Positions 1 through 11,439 of a stretch of DNA of 64,000 nucleotides are shown one piece after another. Source of the stretch: Turritopsis dohrnii (taxonomy: Eukaryota; Cnidaria; Hydrozoa; Anthoathecata; Oceaniidae); NCBI GenBank assembly GCA_027922465.2, contig BQMF02000025.1:467501-531500 (forward strand), written 5' to 3'. Numbering within the stretch: the stretch's first letter is position 1; every line of letters begins with the position of its first letter. The notes below the pieces were generated by a model. That model was given only the letters and a program-made list of their open reading frames with translations, was not told the origin of the DNA and searched no databases. The translations under genes and the position numbers were made by a program.

Positions 1-180
1 TCGTGTGACTATTTAGCCGGTTAGGTCTCGTTCGTTAACGGAATTGTCCAGACAAATCACTCCACCAACTAAGAACGGCCATGCACCACCACCCATAGAA
101 TCAAGAAAGGGCTCTCAACCTGCAATCCTTACTATGTCTGGATCTGGTGAGTTTTCCCGTGTTGAGTCAAATTAAGGCGC

Positions 181-220
<40 letters not shown>

Positions 221-222
221 TT
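1..222 (-). pseudogene. 18S rRNA gene fragment (diverged)
   Basis: The reverse complement reads as the conserved middle to 3' part of eukaryotic 18S rRNA. It includes GGAATTGACGGAAGGGCACC, then ACCAGGAGTGGAGCC, CTTAATTTGACTCAACACGG, GGTGGTGGTGCATGGCC, TTCTTAGTTGGTGGAGTG and TCCGTTAACGAACGAGACC. Identity stops abruptly at about 222, where 18S would continue upstream as CTTAAAGG. Several substitutions fall in normally invariant stretches (GCGCC for GCGGC in the GCCTGCGGC block). It is therefore a dispersed rRNA pseudogene rather than rDNA, unless more of it lies left of the window. The sequence from 222 to 340 is not rRNA and I recognise nothing in it. Confidence 0.9.
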
Positions 223-344
223 GATTCTAAGCCTGGGCTCGTAGCGGGTACCTATGTAAGGTATCTGACCTACTGGCCCGGTAGATATGTCTCACTGGAA
301 GTGTCTTATCCAGTAAGTTCCATAAATACAAATAATATTGATGT

Positions 345-500
345 ACCGTATTCGTATTAATTTTTGCGGGATAAATTTTTGCGATACTTATTTTTGCGAA
401 TCAAGGGCAAAAAAAATTGTATTTTGCGATACTTATTTTTGCGAATTATGGTAATCAGAAAACAATTGCGGTATTTATTTTTGCGAGTAATGGAATTCGT
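345..500. repeat. MITE-like repeat with ATTTTTGCGA units
   Basis: Six or more copies of (T)ATTTTTGCGA alternate with short spacers and one inverted TCGCAAAAA-like segment. CG-containing A/T repeats of this sort mark the ends of several MITE-like elements in this window (2546-2666, 19011-19501). It lies beyond the 3' end of the pogo-like transposase at 625-2060 and may be that element's terminal region. No matching inverted terminus was found on the other side. Confidence 0.45.
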
Positions 501-624
501 GAACTTATTTTGAAATTATTTATCCAGATGAAGTATGAAATTTCCAGTATTTAAGGACAAGATTAAAGAAAAAGAGTATTATTTCCTTCAAATGTTGTTT
601 TTCCGTGTCTAAAATACAGTTACA

Positions 625-2060
625 TGTCGTTGATTATTTCAAATATATTTTGAATGGGTTCTTCATTTTCATCGAGCCATTCGTCGTCTTCATCGTCATG
701 TTGATAAGATGATGCGAAAAAGTGGTCGACTTCTTCGTTGCTTTCAACTACAAAATCAATCGTCTCTGACTCGTCACTTAACTCGCCACTTAAAGGATCA
801 ATAGATGCAAATGGATCTAGGGGATCTAGTCCCTGTTTACCTTTCTCTAAGGCTTATGTGATGCATGCAACCTTCCAGCCATTGCCTATAATTTCCTTTC
901 CTTCGAGCGCTGTTAAATAATTGTAAAGATCGTTTATCCACTTGGCTTGGAGAGGCTTGAGCACTGACATCTTCAACTGCACCTCAATGTTATCAACATC
1001 CTTACCACTGTCGAGCTCTTGAATAATACAACGACTATACCATTCAGTGAAACGCTTCTTCATATAAGCTTTTGCAACACCATTGACAGTAAGATCTAAT
1101 GGCTGAAAAAGCCGAGTCATGTTGGCAGGTACCTTAACAAGCTTTATGTTGTTTTCAGTCATTTTATACATCGATGATTAAAAGTGCGGGCTGATTTTTG
1201 TCTAGATTAAGTGTTTCATTTTCTTTTTCAACATACGGTGTGATGATCTCATCTAAAAACTTCAAAGATTCCTGGGTGTTACTAAAATGCTTTGAGTTTA
1301 CACTCAAAGAAAAAGATGATGGGAAATTTACCCGTGGAAAACTTCTTTGCGTTTTTCCTTTATATATAAGTTGCATCGGTGAAAACTTGCCCGAATATGT
1401 GACGTCAAAAGTCGCCGTGATCGAATCTTTAGAGGCACCACCCGTGATTGGAACATGTTTTTTTCCTTGCTTGGCGAGAGTATTGTTTGAAACAGGCCCG
1501 TACTTCATTGGTGTCTGGTCAAAATTCCTAATAAGTGTTTCAGGAATCTCATCATCTTCAACGATACTAACTATTTGGTGTTGAAAGAGCAACTTGGCTT
1601 CTTTCACAGCTTGATCAGGGATTTCTAACTTGTCTGTGGTGCGCATTCGCTTGACAAAACCCATCCTTCGAAAAAGACTTTGTGTCCAACTTGATGAAAC
1701 TAAATCGATACATTTTAAGTGTTCATCTGAGCTCTTCTGAATTAGTGGTTGCGCAACAGCAATTGCAACAACAGAATTCACAACTCTTCCCTTCCGTCTC
1801 AAAATCAACAAAAAGTTCTTAACTTTTTCATCGATTGAACCAACCATTAAGGGTCAACCACGTTTCAACTTTGTCAATTCCGTTTTTTCACTTTTGACTT
1901 CAACAATTCTTCATACTTCTTTTTAAGACTTCTTGCTGTGCTTTCTCCCAGTTTAAGATGGGGATGGGATTTTTTAAACTTTCTAACTGCAGCAGTTGCA
2001 CCGTGGATGGAGCTGTATTTTCCGATATCTTTGTCGGTGAGTCTGATATGTTGTCACTTT
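625..2060 (-). pseudogene. Decayed pogo/jerky-type DDE transposase
   Basis: Read on the minus strand in several frames, this is a cut-and-paste transposase of the pogo/CENP-B-like superfamily. The N-terminal HTH-type segment (about 2060-1880) contains HGATAAVRKFKK and STARSLKKKYEELL. The segment 1847-1164 contains MVGSIDEKVKNFLLILRRKG, RRMGFVKR and the first catalytic Asp in NFDQTPMKYG, and ends at LLIIDV, the second catalytic Asp. The segment 1171-854 holds the third in TRLFQPLDLTVNGVAK. An acidic tail (DDEDDEWLDENEEP) ends near 640. Breaks include a frameshift near 1870, a small deletion and frame change at 1164-1171, and a stop near 855. The catalytic triad is readable but the gene is dead. 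The superfamily assignment is firm; the exact family is not. Confidence 0.8.
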
Positions 2061-2545
2061 TTTTCGCAAGGTCTTTAACTGAAGATACTGCAGCTTGATA
2101 TTCGAGTAAGACAAGAGATGATTCTTGCTCTGTTGGAAGAACATCTGAATGCTTTGCTAAAGGCAAATATAATAAACAATTTGCAAAAAGGTTGGAAAGC
2201 TTTCGCAAGTTGCCAGCAAACCCTAAAAAGCATACTGGCACAAAGTAAAACAACAAAATAGTAAAACATCTTGGTTTCAGTTTCTTTCTATAATGTAGAC
2301 GTACTTTACTGTACCAACTCACTTTGTAATCCCAACACACTTTGTAATCCCAACCACACTTTGTAATCTCACTTGCCACACTTTGTAATCCCTGCCACAC
2401 TTTGTAATCCCAACCTACCACACTTTGTAACCCCTCTTGCCACACTTTGTAATCCCTAAAAGCTCCCACACTTTGTAATCCTGTATTGCCACACTTTGTA
2501 ATCCCTTAAAAATATCTCTCAGAAAATCGACAAAATTAATGTATA

Positions 2546-2666
2546 TACCTTAATCGGACAAATTTTCGCGCGGATTTAATTTCGCGAGGATTTAATTTCG
2601 CGAATTTGGGCAAAATTCGCGAAAATCGCGAAAATTTCTTTGCGCGAAAATTTGTCCGATTAAGGT
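2546..2666. mobile_element. 121-bp MITE, perfect 26-bp TIR
   Basis: It begins TACCTTAATCGGACAAATTT and continues TCGCGC; the right end is the exact complement (26 of 26). The interior is CGCGAAA/TTTCGCG repeats. It sits inside the foldback-like element and cuts into the 3' part of the small open frame 2851-2660. Related CGCGAAAT-rich elements lie at 19011-19501. Confidence 0.8.
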
Positions 2667-2851
2667 ACCCTAAATAAAATCTTTTCTTGCCTTGAACGCT
2701 CCGCCTTAGGCTTTGCAAAAGTTCTTTTGGTTAATGCCAGTAAAATATTGTATTCTTCTTCGTCCACAGGATGAATGTAACAAGTGGAAACAGAAATCCA
2801 AACGAATAGAAATATCAACGAAATAAAAAACAAGTTCCTCTTAAAAAACAT
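2660..2851 (-). CDS. Possible secreted short peptide, 3' end lost
   Basis: A 63-residue frame from ATG at 2851. It starts with a convincing signal peptide: a basic MFFKRN start, then a hydrophobic run FFISLIFLFVWISVS ending at TC, followed by a charged 38-residue stretch (HPVDEEEYN, KRTFAKPKAERSRQEK) with a dibasic-like KR. The last codons enter the MITE at 2666, so the natural C-terminus or exon end is missing. It lies between the arms of the foldback-like element, and no homologue is recognised. It may be a captured exon or simply a chance frame. Confidence 0.25.
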   Translation of the reverse strand: MFFKRNLFFISLIFLFVWISVSTCYIHPVDEEEYNILLALTKRTFAKPKAERSRQEKILFRVP

Positions 2852-3261
2852 TTTTTCTTCTTAAACTAAACCTCTCTATGTCATCAAAACTTAACTACTC
2901 TTTATCCGACGTTCTACCAAATGAAAACTCGTTTCTCTATTTTAAAACGAAGTTATAAAAATAGCGTTCGAATTCAATTGTATCTTTGACATAATCTTCG
3001 TTCGAATTTTAACATATGTCAATTTCCGAGGGATTTGGAGTACATTCGAATTTTGATAATATATACAAACTATTTAAAGGAATTACAAAGTGTGGCAACA
3101 AGGGATTGCAAAGTGTGTCAGCTTTTAGGGATTACAAAGTGTGGCAAGTGGGGTTACAAAGTGTCTGAGGTTGGGATTACAAAGTGTGGGGTGTGGGATT
3201 ACAAAGTGTGGCAGGGATTACAAAGTGTGTTGGGATTACAAAGTGAGTTGGTACACTTTAC

Positions 3262-4316
3262 AAAATGTAAATCGAGCGTTAATTTTATTTTAACAGATTT
3301 TAACGCCATTTCGAATGTTTATTTTGATGCGTTCGATGACGTTCGATGAAAACAAAGAAAGCCTTCATGATGAACAAAGTAAAAACAAACAAACAGACTT
3401 CGGTTCCTTGTTATTTTCCCAAAAATTTTAGTTGGAATAATTTAAATAAAACGATTTTTCAGTATGCTACTCGTTAAAAGAGGATCCTAAAGACTAAACA
3501 CAAAGAATGATATACTCTTTTTCAACCAGTTCGCTTTGTACTGTATCAAGTTAGACTAAACTTCTCTGAACTAGACATCACAGATACCAATCTCTATTTT
3601 TTCTTTTTTATGTTTTTCTTTTCATTTTTTTCAGGTGGTCACAATTCTTTTTATCAACATCAAACCTACCGGTAATTTCTCTTTCCTTTCTCGTATCCAT
3701 TTTCAGTTCAAAAGAAATTCATCAATGGCTTTTAGACAGACACAAATATTAGTGGCTCTCCCACACACGTTTGAAACCAGATAACAATCAAAATCGAACA
3801 AAAGTTTTCGATCGAATATTTTATCGACTCTTCTTCGCACATGGTTTTTCAATTTTGAATGAAAAGAAAAAAAAACACTTACTTGAATTCTTTTGTTGTT
3901 TATTTCCACTTGAATTGGAGAGACGAAAACGTTACAATAGCAATACTTTTTTGAAATGACCATTGTTAACTTGTTTGATTATTCCTCTGCTGTACGTGGT
4001 TACCATTACTACCGCCGTTATTGGCAGCCCCAACCGGAACAAAGATTGGTCTGCTCTCATGAAAAGAATAATCCTTATGATTTTTTTTTGCAATAAGAGT
4101 AACAATCCCCGAATCTGGAATGACAATCAGGCATTTGCCAATGGAAAATTCAAGAGTTACCAAGTATATCCTTGGTAGAGGGGCCCAAGTATATGCTGTT
4201 CTAACTTCAACCAACTATTGTGTATCGCCGTGGGTTCAAGGTTGTTTGGAAATACCTTGCCGCGTAGAAATACATCTGCCATCGACTTTGAAGAATCGTG
4301 AACTTATTAGAATTTA
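3262..4316. other. No gene recognised
   Basis: AT-rich sequence with short open frames on both strands that overlap each other (3703-4320) and show no domain, signal peptide or splice-supported structure. I see no repeat ends or RNA gene here. Confidence 0.5.
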
Positions 4317-4866
4317 CTAGTATCCCGTGTAAAAAATTTTTACGGGTTTTAATTCTGAAAGTGACGTCTCAAAAATGGTTTCGAAAAATTAAATCACAGC
4401 ATGACGAACAGAAAGGGTGTAAGTGCTGTAAGTACTTTAAACTTTAAATATAGGGGAGCAGAACAGTCGTTTTACTTGGAAGATTTGAAACCCATCAAAA
4501 ATAAAAATACGCGCTGTGCATCCGCTTTTTCACTCTGAAAATAAATTGTATCGATTGAAGATGCAATGCAATGGTTCCCCGTGATAAAAAAATATAACGT
4601 CAATACGGCACAACACAAAACAACACTTTTCACCTTTTTAACATTAATAAATCTTCGTGCAATACTTTCGTTGTGTTGTCTATCGTTTCTTGATCAAAAT
4701 AAACATTGAAAACGAATACGTAACGATCAAAACAAACGCAATGTAAAGGTATCTTTTCCTTATACTAATCGTAGAAAAACATTTACCGTGACCGCAAAAA
4801 CGACCCGAAATTTTAGAGAGTGAAAGCGTGAAAAAAGCGGATGCACAGCGCGTATTAGAATATAGA
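4317..4866 (-). mobile_element. Non-autonomous Helitron-like element, copy 1
   Basis: On the minus strand the element starts TCTATATTCTAATACGCGC at 4866 and ends in the hairpin GTAAAAATTTTTTAC followed by ACGGGATACTAG at 4317. A TC start and a short hairpin about 10 nt before a CTAG end are Helitron hallmarks, and the base after CTAG is T. It joins the next copy directly at 4866/4867. The interior contains an inverted copy of the GCGCTGTGCATCCGC motif (4511-4525), so older nested insertions are likely. No Rep/helicase coding is present. Confidence 0.65.
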
Positions 4867-5427
4867 CTAGTATCCCGGGTAAAAACTTTTTACCGAACTT
4901 AACTTCGAAAAGCATGGGTCAAAATCGCCTTTCCCGTGAACAATCCCCGTGATGAAAATTTTAATTTAGGAATTGGAAACGGAAAATGTAACCATGTTGT
5001 AGAGCTCGAAAAACTGATCAAAAAAAATGTATGGGATCGTTTCGTTACGACCAACCGTTAGAGAGATATCGCTGATCAAAGATTTCGATGACGTCATATC
5101 CGCAGTACCAAATAAAGTTTAGGCCCAAATGATGCGTCATCTCATCACCCGTATCGCGGCCCCCAAAAAACGTCAGTTATCCCTATTGGTTCTTGAGATA
5201 TTTCCCCAAAAACGTCGCGTTCGATTAGGGATGCAATGCAATGATTCCCCGTGATTATAAAAAACTGACGTCAAATGATGCCACGTGCTTTTGGAATGAT
5301 CGTGAAAAAAGTGTTTCTCGCATCTACGTGGTTTTACGCGCACATAAGAGGACGATGACCGTAAATTTAAACTCAATATGTCACTCCAAAATAAAAGTGT
5401 GACACACAACGCGAATTAGTATAAAGA
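4867..5427 (-). mobile_element. Non-autonomous Helitron-like element, copy 2
   Basis: On the minus strand it begins TCTTTATACTAATTCGCG at 5427. It ends with hairpin GGTAAAAAGTTTTTACC, then CGGGATA and CTAG at 4867. It is the same family as the tandem units at 62645-64000, including the internal GTAGAGCTCGAAAAACTGAT block. It abuts copy 1 head-to-tail with no spacer (CTAG followed by TC on the minus strand). Confidence 0.7.
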
Positions 5428-5680
5428 CTACCCAGCCGGCACAAGACGTCTTTTAGACGTCTAAATCAAGTCTAAGTTACGTCTTTATAAAGACGTCTAG
5501 CTAAAACGTCTTTTAGACGTCTTCAAGATATCTTGAAAAATCTAAGTCGTCTAAAAGACGTCTAAAAATCGTCTTTAAAAGTACGTATTTTATTGGCACT
5601 TCCAAGACGTCTTTTAAACGCCATCTTTCTCAAGACATGTTAAAGACGTCTTTAATATGTCTTTTTTTATTCTTTCTGCT
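5428..5680. repeat. Terminus of AGACGTC-palindrome element
   Basis: Starts CTACCCAGCCGGCACAAGAC and continues as a run of GACGTC palindromes (AAGACGTCTTTTAGACGTCT and variants). It is the same terminus as that of the complete element 59628-62177 (CCCAGTGGGCACA / TGTGCCCGCTGGG). The opposite end is not present, so this is a truncated copy. Confidence 0.65.
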
Positions 5681-5998
5681 TTTATTCGATTTTCGAATGT
5701 TTGATATTCGATTTCATAACAGGGTGACACATTTAGTTTTAATAATCAACATAAATATGTTGTTATTTTCAGTCAAACTACGAGGACAAATGAATTAATG
5801 TTAGTATAAAAGATTTTATATGATCGTATTTGATGCTTAGTTTTTTAAAAGCTGGTTGTTTTTTCGATATTTATGATATACTGAAACCTATTTACCACCC
5901 CCTGATTATCGTATCTGAACCAGATTAATTCTTAAGCAGTTTCAAAAATGTTCCTTCGAAAAGCTCTTGTTCGTGCTGTTTACAAAAATATGTAAGTA

Positions 5999-7359
5999 CC
6001 GTAAATCCTCGATTAAGCGCCGCGGCGCTTATTCAAAACTCGACTTTTTTGATGCTGCGCTTAATCGAGGGCGGCGCTTATTCGAGGGCGGCGCTTATTC
6101 AAAACAAGAGGTTTCAGACAAATAGATATTTTTTTCTCTGTAAAATAATTAGCATATTTCTACATCCTCGTCCTCATCTCCTTCCTCATCAGGATCGAGT
6201 AGCTGGTCCGGCTCGTACGCATCTTCGATATCGGATTCACTTGGCTGGAACGGATCATTTTGAGGTTCATCGAGGATCGATAATTGTGTTCGCAGCAGTT
6301 CTCGGCTTTGGGCGCATGGTTGTTCATCTTTGAAGCAATGAATTTGGTGTTCAAGTGACCCATCTGCTGGTAGAGTCAGGCCACAATGCATGAAGGAATC
6401 TTTGATCATATTTGAAGGAAGAGCTGACCAGACATCAAGAATCCATTTTATGACGGCTCTTCTCGGTGGTGCTTTTAAATTTCCTTCAACTGTCTCGTTG
6501 TTTATTCCTTCTTCTGCTAACCAGTCATCATAACGTTCCGTACACTCTGCCTTGAAAGTCTTGTTCCAAGATACATCTGGCGCTTGGATGTATTTAGTAC
6601 ATCCACCTGGAACAATAACAACATCGATTTTTTTCGCATTCAATGACTTTTTAACTGTGTCTTCAATGTGACATTCATAGGAATCCCATGCTAATAATCT
6701 ACGTTGGAAGGAAAAAGTCCCTAGTACTTTATCGACCCATACATGGGTTAATTCAGTGTTCATCCAAGCATTGGGCGAACTTGCAATTACCGCTTTGCTT
6801 TTAAATTCTTCCGACAATACTTTTGTTTCCCTAACAGCTTCTTTGAAAACAATCATCGGCTTTAGTTTTGTCCCATCTGCATTACAAAAAGGTTGATAAA
6901 CCAGACGAAAAACAAAAGCTTGTTGGACACGTCCCCATCGAATGTCATCCTTATTGGACTATTTTCTCCAAGCTGACAGTTCAAACAGAATCGTTGCAAT
7001 TGTAGAAGGAAAGAGAAAGCGTGAAATCGGGTTGGTCGTTCCAGGAAAGTTTATATGCTTTACGAAACAACTTCGTCAAGCTAACATCTTATTTAATGAG
7101 CTGGTGGAGAAAAAAACTAAGTATAGCCATTTTGAAATGGATAGAATAACATTTGCTAAGAAAAAATGGCCAAGTGTTGGTCTAGAATAAAATATAACGT
7201 GTTATTCATTTGTCATTCCCTAAAACAAGAAATGTCTCGATTAAGCGCCGCATTTAACAACCTAAGATGCGGCGCTTATTCGAGGGCGGCGCTTATTCAA
7301 AAAGAAGTTTAAAAACTGCGGCGCTTAATCGAGGGCGGCGCTTAATCGAGGATTTACGG
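5999..7359. mobile_element. Tigger-like DNA transposon, internally damaged
   Basis: Terminal inverted repeats start CCGTAAATCCTCGATTAAGC and end with the complement. Both flanks are TA (5997-5998 and 7360-7361), the duplication typical of pogo/Tigger elements. Several GCGGCGCTTAATCGAGGG subterminal repeats lie just inside each end. Only the C-terminal part of the transposase (6149-6930, minus) remains. A related solo terminus occurs near 38160-38205. Confidence 0.85.
6149..6930 (-). pseudogene. Tigger/pogo transposase, C-terminal part
   Basis: Minus-strand frame. It enters at FCNADGTKLKP (6930-6858), passes MIVFKEAVRETK and AWMNTELTHVWVDKVLG, then the second catalytic Asp in LLAWDSYECHIEDTVKKSL and the third in QAPDVSWNKTFKAECTERYD. 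It ends in the acidic tail DPDEEGDEDEDVEIC typical of the family. The N-terminal HTH and the first catalytic Asp are missing; the sequence at 6940-7230 shows no trace of them. About 260 residues remain of an expected 500 or more, so it cannot be active. It resembles the transposase at 11440-13255 in order of motifs. Confidence 0.8.
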
Positions 7360-7362
7360 TAT

Positions 7363-9604
7363 TGTCAATCTTCCTAACAGAATTCCTAAGGACAAAAAGC
7401 AAAGCGTAGATTTTAATGATACGAATTACATACAAAATCAACATACATAACTGAAACTTAAACCTAAAAACTTAGAAAGTTAAAAAAACATTAAATTTTT
7501 AATTACACATACACCCCAGGAAATTCTTAAAGCACAGCTGACATAATATGAAACTTACGTTAACTGCCAATAAACTTAATGAACAAAAGAACAATAAATT
7601 TAATTAGATGCTGTGTAAGATATCACAGTCATTACGTAAGTCTTACAATATATACGGTCAATCTTCCTAATAACGAACAGACTTCCCAAACAAAAAAAGT
7701 AAACAAAGATTTGGATTATGTAAATATGTGATCCAAATTAGCAAACATAACTGAAGGCAGTTAAAATTTACAGACAGTCGAGATAAGTTTCCTATTTGCT
7801 ATCGTAAATAGCAAGTCCTATTCCTAATTAAGGGCATTAATAATAATACAGCCAAGAACTATACCAGTAAATGCTAACAAAGCTAGAGAAATATCAAACA
7901 TAAAATGATGCAGGCAGAGGTTAGACAGATATTCTTGTTGTAGGAGCTGAAGAGGAAACTGAGCTGAGCTCCAGAACTTAAAAGGCATTACAGCCCACAG
8001 ATGAAACAAACGAGCTTTTGTATTTAGAAAAGCTCAAAAGAATACCAGACATTTTCAAAAAAAACAAAAACCTTTCCTTTTTGACACACTGTTTTTATAA
8101 AACATTGAGAACTTGTTTTTAAAAAAGAACAAGATGCCCTAACAGGCAAACGGATTTCTGCCAAATCTGCTGAAAATAAAAAATAAAAGGCCATGTGACT
8201 TGAAATTTGAAAGAGATTGTATTTATATATGATTTCCAAAATAAAACATCACATTTCTAATCATGTCCTCTCCAAGACATTGTCAAAGGATAACTGACAC
8301 TATCTGAGATTTATAATGTATATACTGTCAATAAACTGGATTACATCTGATTTACATTATTATTATTATTAAATGTATTTCAGGGATCCATAAAATGGCA
8401 TTTCATCCAATAAAAAATGTAACAATAGATAAATACAATAAATACAATATAGTTAGTTAAAATTGGTATTCATAGTTAAAATAAATTACTACATATGTGC
8501 ATAAGAAGTCAGACAAGAAATAGACTCGCTGATGTTACATTCTTTATTTTGCTGGTACTAAACAGTATCAAGGATATATTGATCCTTGCAGATATCACAA
8601 TGAATGAGCACATAACTCTAAAAGATATGAATTTCTGAATTTGATAACTTTGTGTCAATCTTCCTAAATGACAAGCACAAAAAGGCACACAGATTTTGGT
8701 CATGCAAAATACATCTACATAGACCAAAATCAACATATAACTGAAATCAGACATTTTTGTTTTAGTTTAATTGATATGGCATACACCCACAAACATTCTT
8801 AATCTAAGTTGACATTCATGGCCTGTTTATAAAAATTCTTTAAGAAATTTGAAAATAAGTGTTAATGATTTTTACAACACAGCATTGCATTTCTGATTTC
8901 ATAGGCACCCCAGGGCATTGTGAACGTGTAATCGACACTGTATGATGACATAAACATCCTTTATTTTTGGGGAACGAAATATTACGCTTTTATTGATCTT
9001 TTCAGATATCACAGTGATTTCGTATGTTAAGCGTACTCTTTAAACATGTGATATATACCGTCAATCTTCTTCATTATGAATGGTTTTCTCAATATTGAAA
9101 ACACAAAAAGTAAACAAAGATTTTGAAAGTAGCTATACTTATACGTATATACGTATACTTATTACGTATGCTCAAGCACACAAATAAATTATATAAATGA
9201 AAGGAAAGTTTTGTATCGTGTTTCATGTGCAGTGTTCTGAATTTACACAGTTGGAAGATGTTTTAATTCGCTGATTAGGAAAGCCATTCATAATAAGGGA
9301 CATTATCGACAGTGTATAACTTAAAAACTGATATAAAATATTAAAAACATTAAAACATCAAACATTGAAAGTAAGTGGTGCAGAGAGTATTCAAACATTT
9401 TTGATGTTGGAACTTAACAGGAAACTGAGCTGAGCTTAAGTATCCAGAGCTTGAAAAGCATAAAAGCCTTTATACGAAACAAACAAAGATGTTTTCAGGC
9501 TTTTCAAGACATCTCAAGACATGTTTCCACTAAAAACAAACAAATATATATCTTTTTGACTCTTCTGTTTACAAAACGTTGAGAATTTTGTTTTAGTTAG
9601 AAAA
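7363..9604. repeat. Degenerate direct duplication, unit about 1.3-1.4 kb
   Basis: Several blocks recur in the same order and strand. GTCAATCTTCCTAA with its CAAAAAG and ATAACTGAAA followers appears at 7363 and 8655, and again at 7649 and 9060. GGAAACTGAGCTGAGCT lies near 7953 and 9420, followed in both by GAAACAAAC and CATTGAGAA-like sequence. The second unit is cut at 9605 by a hAT element. A third partial unit lies at 38430-38880. There is no coding potential; the nature of the repeat is unknown. Confidence 0.6.
8130..8190 (+). repeat. Conserved two-hairpin motif, copy A
   Basis: AACAAGATGCCCTAACAGGC and the following GGATTTCTGCC align with copies at 14886-14945 and 38441-38500, all on the plus strand. 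In each copy GCCC pairs with GGGC or AGGC across a 4-nt loop. This copy sits inside the degenerate duplication 7363-9604. Its function is unknown. Confidence 0.5.
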
Positions 9605-10480
9605 CAGGGACGGCGGAACGTTTTTGAAAGTGGAGGGGCTGAAATGTTTAGTGTCTAAGGAGGCGCCACCATGGTTGGGGCCAACGGGCCGAGAAAATTT
9701 TGAGTTTTCAGTCCTCCAGATTGACTAAAACGCAATCTAAATTTTAATATTTCAACGAAGGGTAGAACAAGAAAACCAACAATAATACATAGGTATAATA
9801 ATCAAAAACATGTTTTTAAATTCAAAAAGAAGCTAACTGACAAAATCAAAATTTACAAATCATTTTCTGTGAACTTCCCAAAAATTCGAAATCTGTTATC
9901 ATTCGCTTGGGCAAATAAATTTGCAATTTTGATAATGTCCAATTGATCTGTGCGTTCCTTATGGAAGGTTAGAACGGAGACTGCATTGAATCGAGCTGGC
10001 AGCATGGTTGATCGCATCCATGTCTTCACTCTTCTTGCCGTCGAAAATGTTCTTTCTGCAGTGGCAGCTGAAGCTGGATTCACGGCTAAAATTTGATAAC
10101 TTTTAAGACATTCACAAGATACTTTTTCTCCGCGTCATTTAGCATCTTTACTTCTTTCATCAGCTCGTGAAAGTGGTCGATTTTCTTTCCTTTAAGTAAC
10201 ACCTTAAGAGTCGCGAGTTCAACGATCAAATCATCGATGTTTACATCGGTTTTGTAACTTTCTTTAACGAAGTCAATTTCCACAGACGTTTCCTCACCCT
10301 TCGACGTTTTAATCAGCAAACATTCCAGCAGTAACAATTTCAGAGAATTTTCCTGCGTTACTAGCGTTATCTGAGTCTTTACTTTATCTCATAAAACATT
10401 AACTTTTTGTAAAAAAAAAATCATCACTTCTTGGCAAAAAAGTGGGGGGGCTAAAGCAACGAACGAAAAAACTAAAAAGA
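9605..10480 (-). mobile_element. hAT element fragment
   Basis: The left end CAGGGACGGCGGAACG matches the CAGGG(A/G)CGG-type terminus of hAT elements. It is followed by the GTGGAGGGGCTGAAATG subterminal repeat, which recurs as GTGGGGGGGCTAAAGC near 10442. It encloses the C-terminal transposase remnant 9853-10337. No matching right terminus is found, so its limit is approximate. Confidence 0.6.
9853..10337 (-). pseudogene. hAT transposase C-terminal (dimerisation) remnant
   Basis: Two minus-strand frames joined by a frameshift near 10085. The upstream part (10337-10086) is a helical stretch ending in LVNVLKVIKF. The downstream part (10083-9853) has the signature NPASAATAERTFSTARRVKTW and RSTMLPARFNAVSVLTFHKE, which is the hAT C-terminal dimerisation region (typically ATAERSFSTLRRIKTYLRSTM). 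No DDE catalytic part remains. It is a dead fragment of an element that once encoded about 600 or more residues. Confidence 0.8.
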
Positions 10481-11194
10481 ACAAGAGCCAGATGGCGCAA
10501 AACGGTAGCAGCAAGTTTACTTTTCACGCAAACGCTTTCGAAAGTTTACTTTAAGTACTAAAAACTTCTTCACTGGGTGTTTTCTAAGATCTCACTGGTG
10601 GAAAACAGGCATTAACGATAAATTCAATGAAAATGATTAATTAGTGTAAATAGGGTCTAACCATAAAACACCAGCAATAATTTATTTAAAGACAAAAGAA
10701 TTATACATGCGTGAGCTGTGTAACATGTTTTTTTATAAGAAATTTTTTCGTAAGAGCTTATGTAAAAAAATAAGTTTGTTTATAATAATAATTTCTGACG
10801 AAGCCAAAATTGAATTCCAACAAATAAACTGCCTTTTTGAACTAGATCTTTGAAAACTTTAATAAACAAACATAGTGTAATAGCTAACAAACCAAACGTG
10901 GTAATAAGAAATTTTGAACTGATAAGCTTTACTAACAAGAAAAGCAACATATCAAGTATTTTCAGTTAGCGTAATGAACTAAAAATCCCATTTTATGTAC
11001 GCCTATTTGATTAGAACTCGAATGAATTCTAATTTCGTGGATTACGTTATTAAAATATCAAGTTATGTACTTTTAAAATAAAAGGTAATCTACTTTTAAA
11101 TGTTCGATATGAAAAAGCTTCCAAATTACGAAGGCTGCGTTCCTTCATTAGAATTTACATTGCGTTTTTGATAGAGTCCCGCAGACTCTAAATC
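10481..11194. other. No gene recognised
   Basis: AT-rich sequence without supported coding, repeats with clear ends or RNA genes. Confidence 0.5.
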
Positions 11195-11439
11195 GCAGAC
11201 TAATTGCCATTTCGGCCGGAGGAGGAGGAGGTAATTTTTCTAATTTAACGCGTACTCTAATTTAATGCGTACCCTGTTTTTGGCGAAAAGTCGTAATTAA
11301 TTTTACTCTAATTATTAACGCGTAGCCGAAATTCCAAGTAATTAATTTTACTCTAATTATTACGCGTGGTCAAGCCTTGGAAATGAAAAGTTAGACAAGA
11401 AAAATTTCATTTTTGATCAACTTTATCTTTCTTTCAAAA

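Larger units (their letters stand above)
2310..3255. mobile_element. Foldback-like element with repeat-array arms
   Basis: About 195-bp terminal inverted repeats (2310-2505 and 3075-3255) begin TGTACCAACTCACTTTGTAA and end with its complement. Each arm is built from about eight copies of CACACTTTGTAATCC with short variable spacers, and the spacers also match between arms. A 6-bp direct repeat CTTTAC flanks the element (2304-2309 and 3256-3261), as expected for a target duplication. The 570-bp middle holds a MITE and a small open frame but no transposase, so the element is non-autonomous or a true foldback. The repeated motif may be a transposase binding site (inference). Confidence 0.75.

Noticed and set aside
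1900..2469. 189-residue minus-strand frame beginning with DYKVWQ/LQSV repeats
   Set aside because: The first third translates the CACACTTTGTAATCC repeats. The rest is the wrong frame of the transposase N-terminus, which reads correctly one base away.
6942..7190. 82-residue plus-strand frame inside the Tigger-like element
   Set aside because: It is on the opposite strand to the transposase, has no recognisable domain, and its position corresponds to deleted or replaced transposase sequence.
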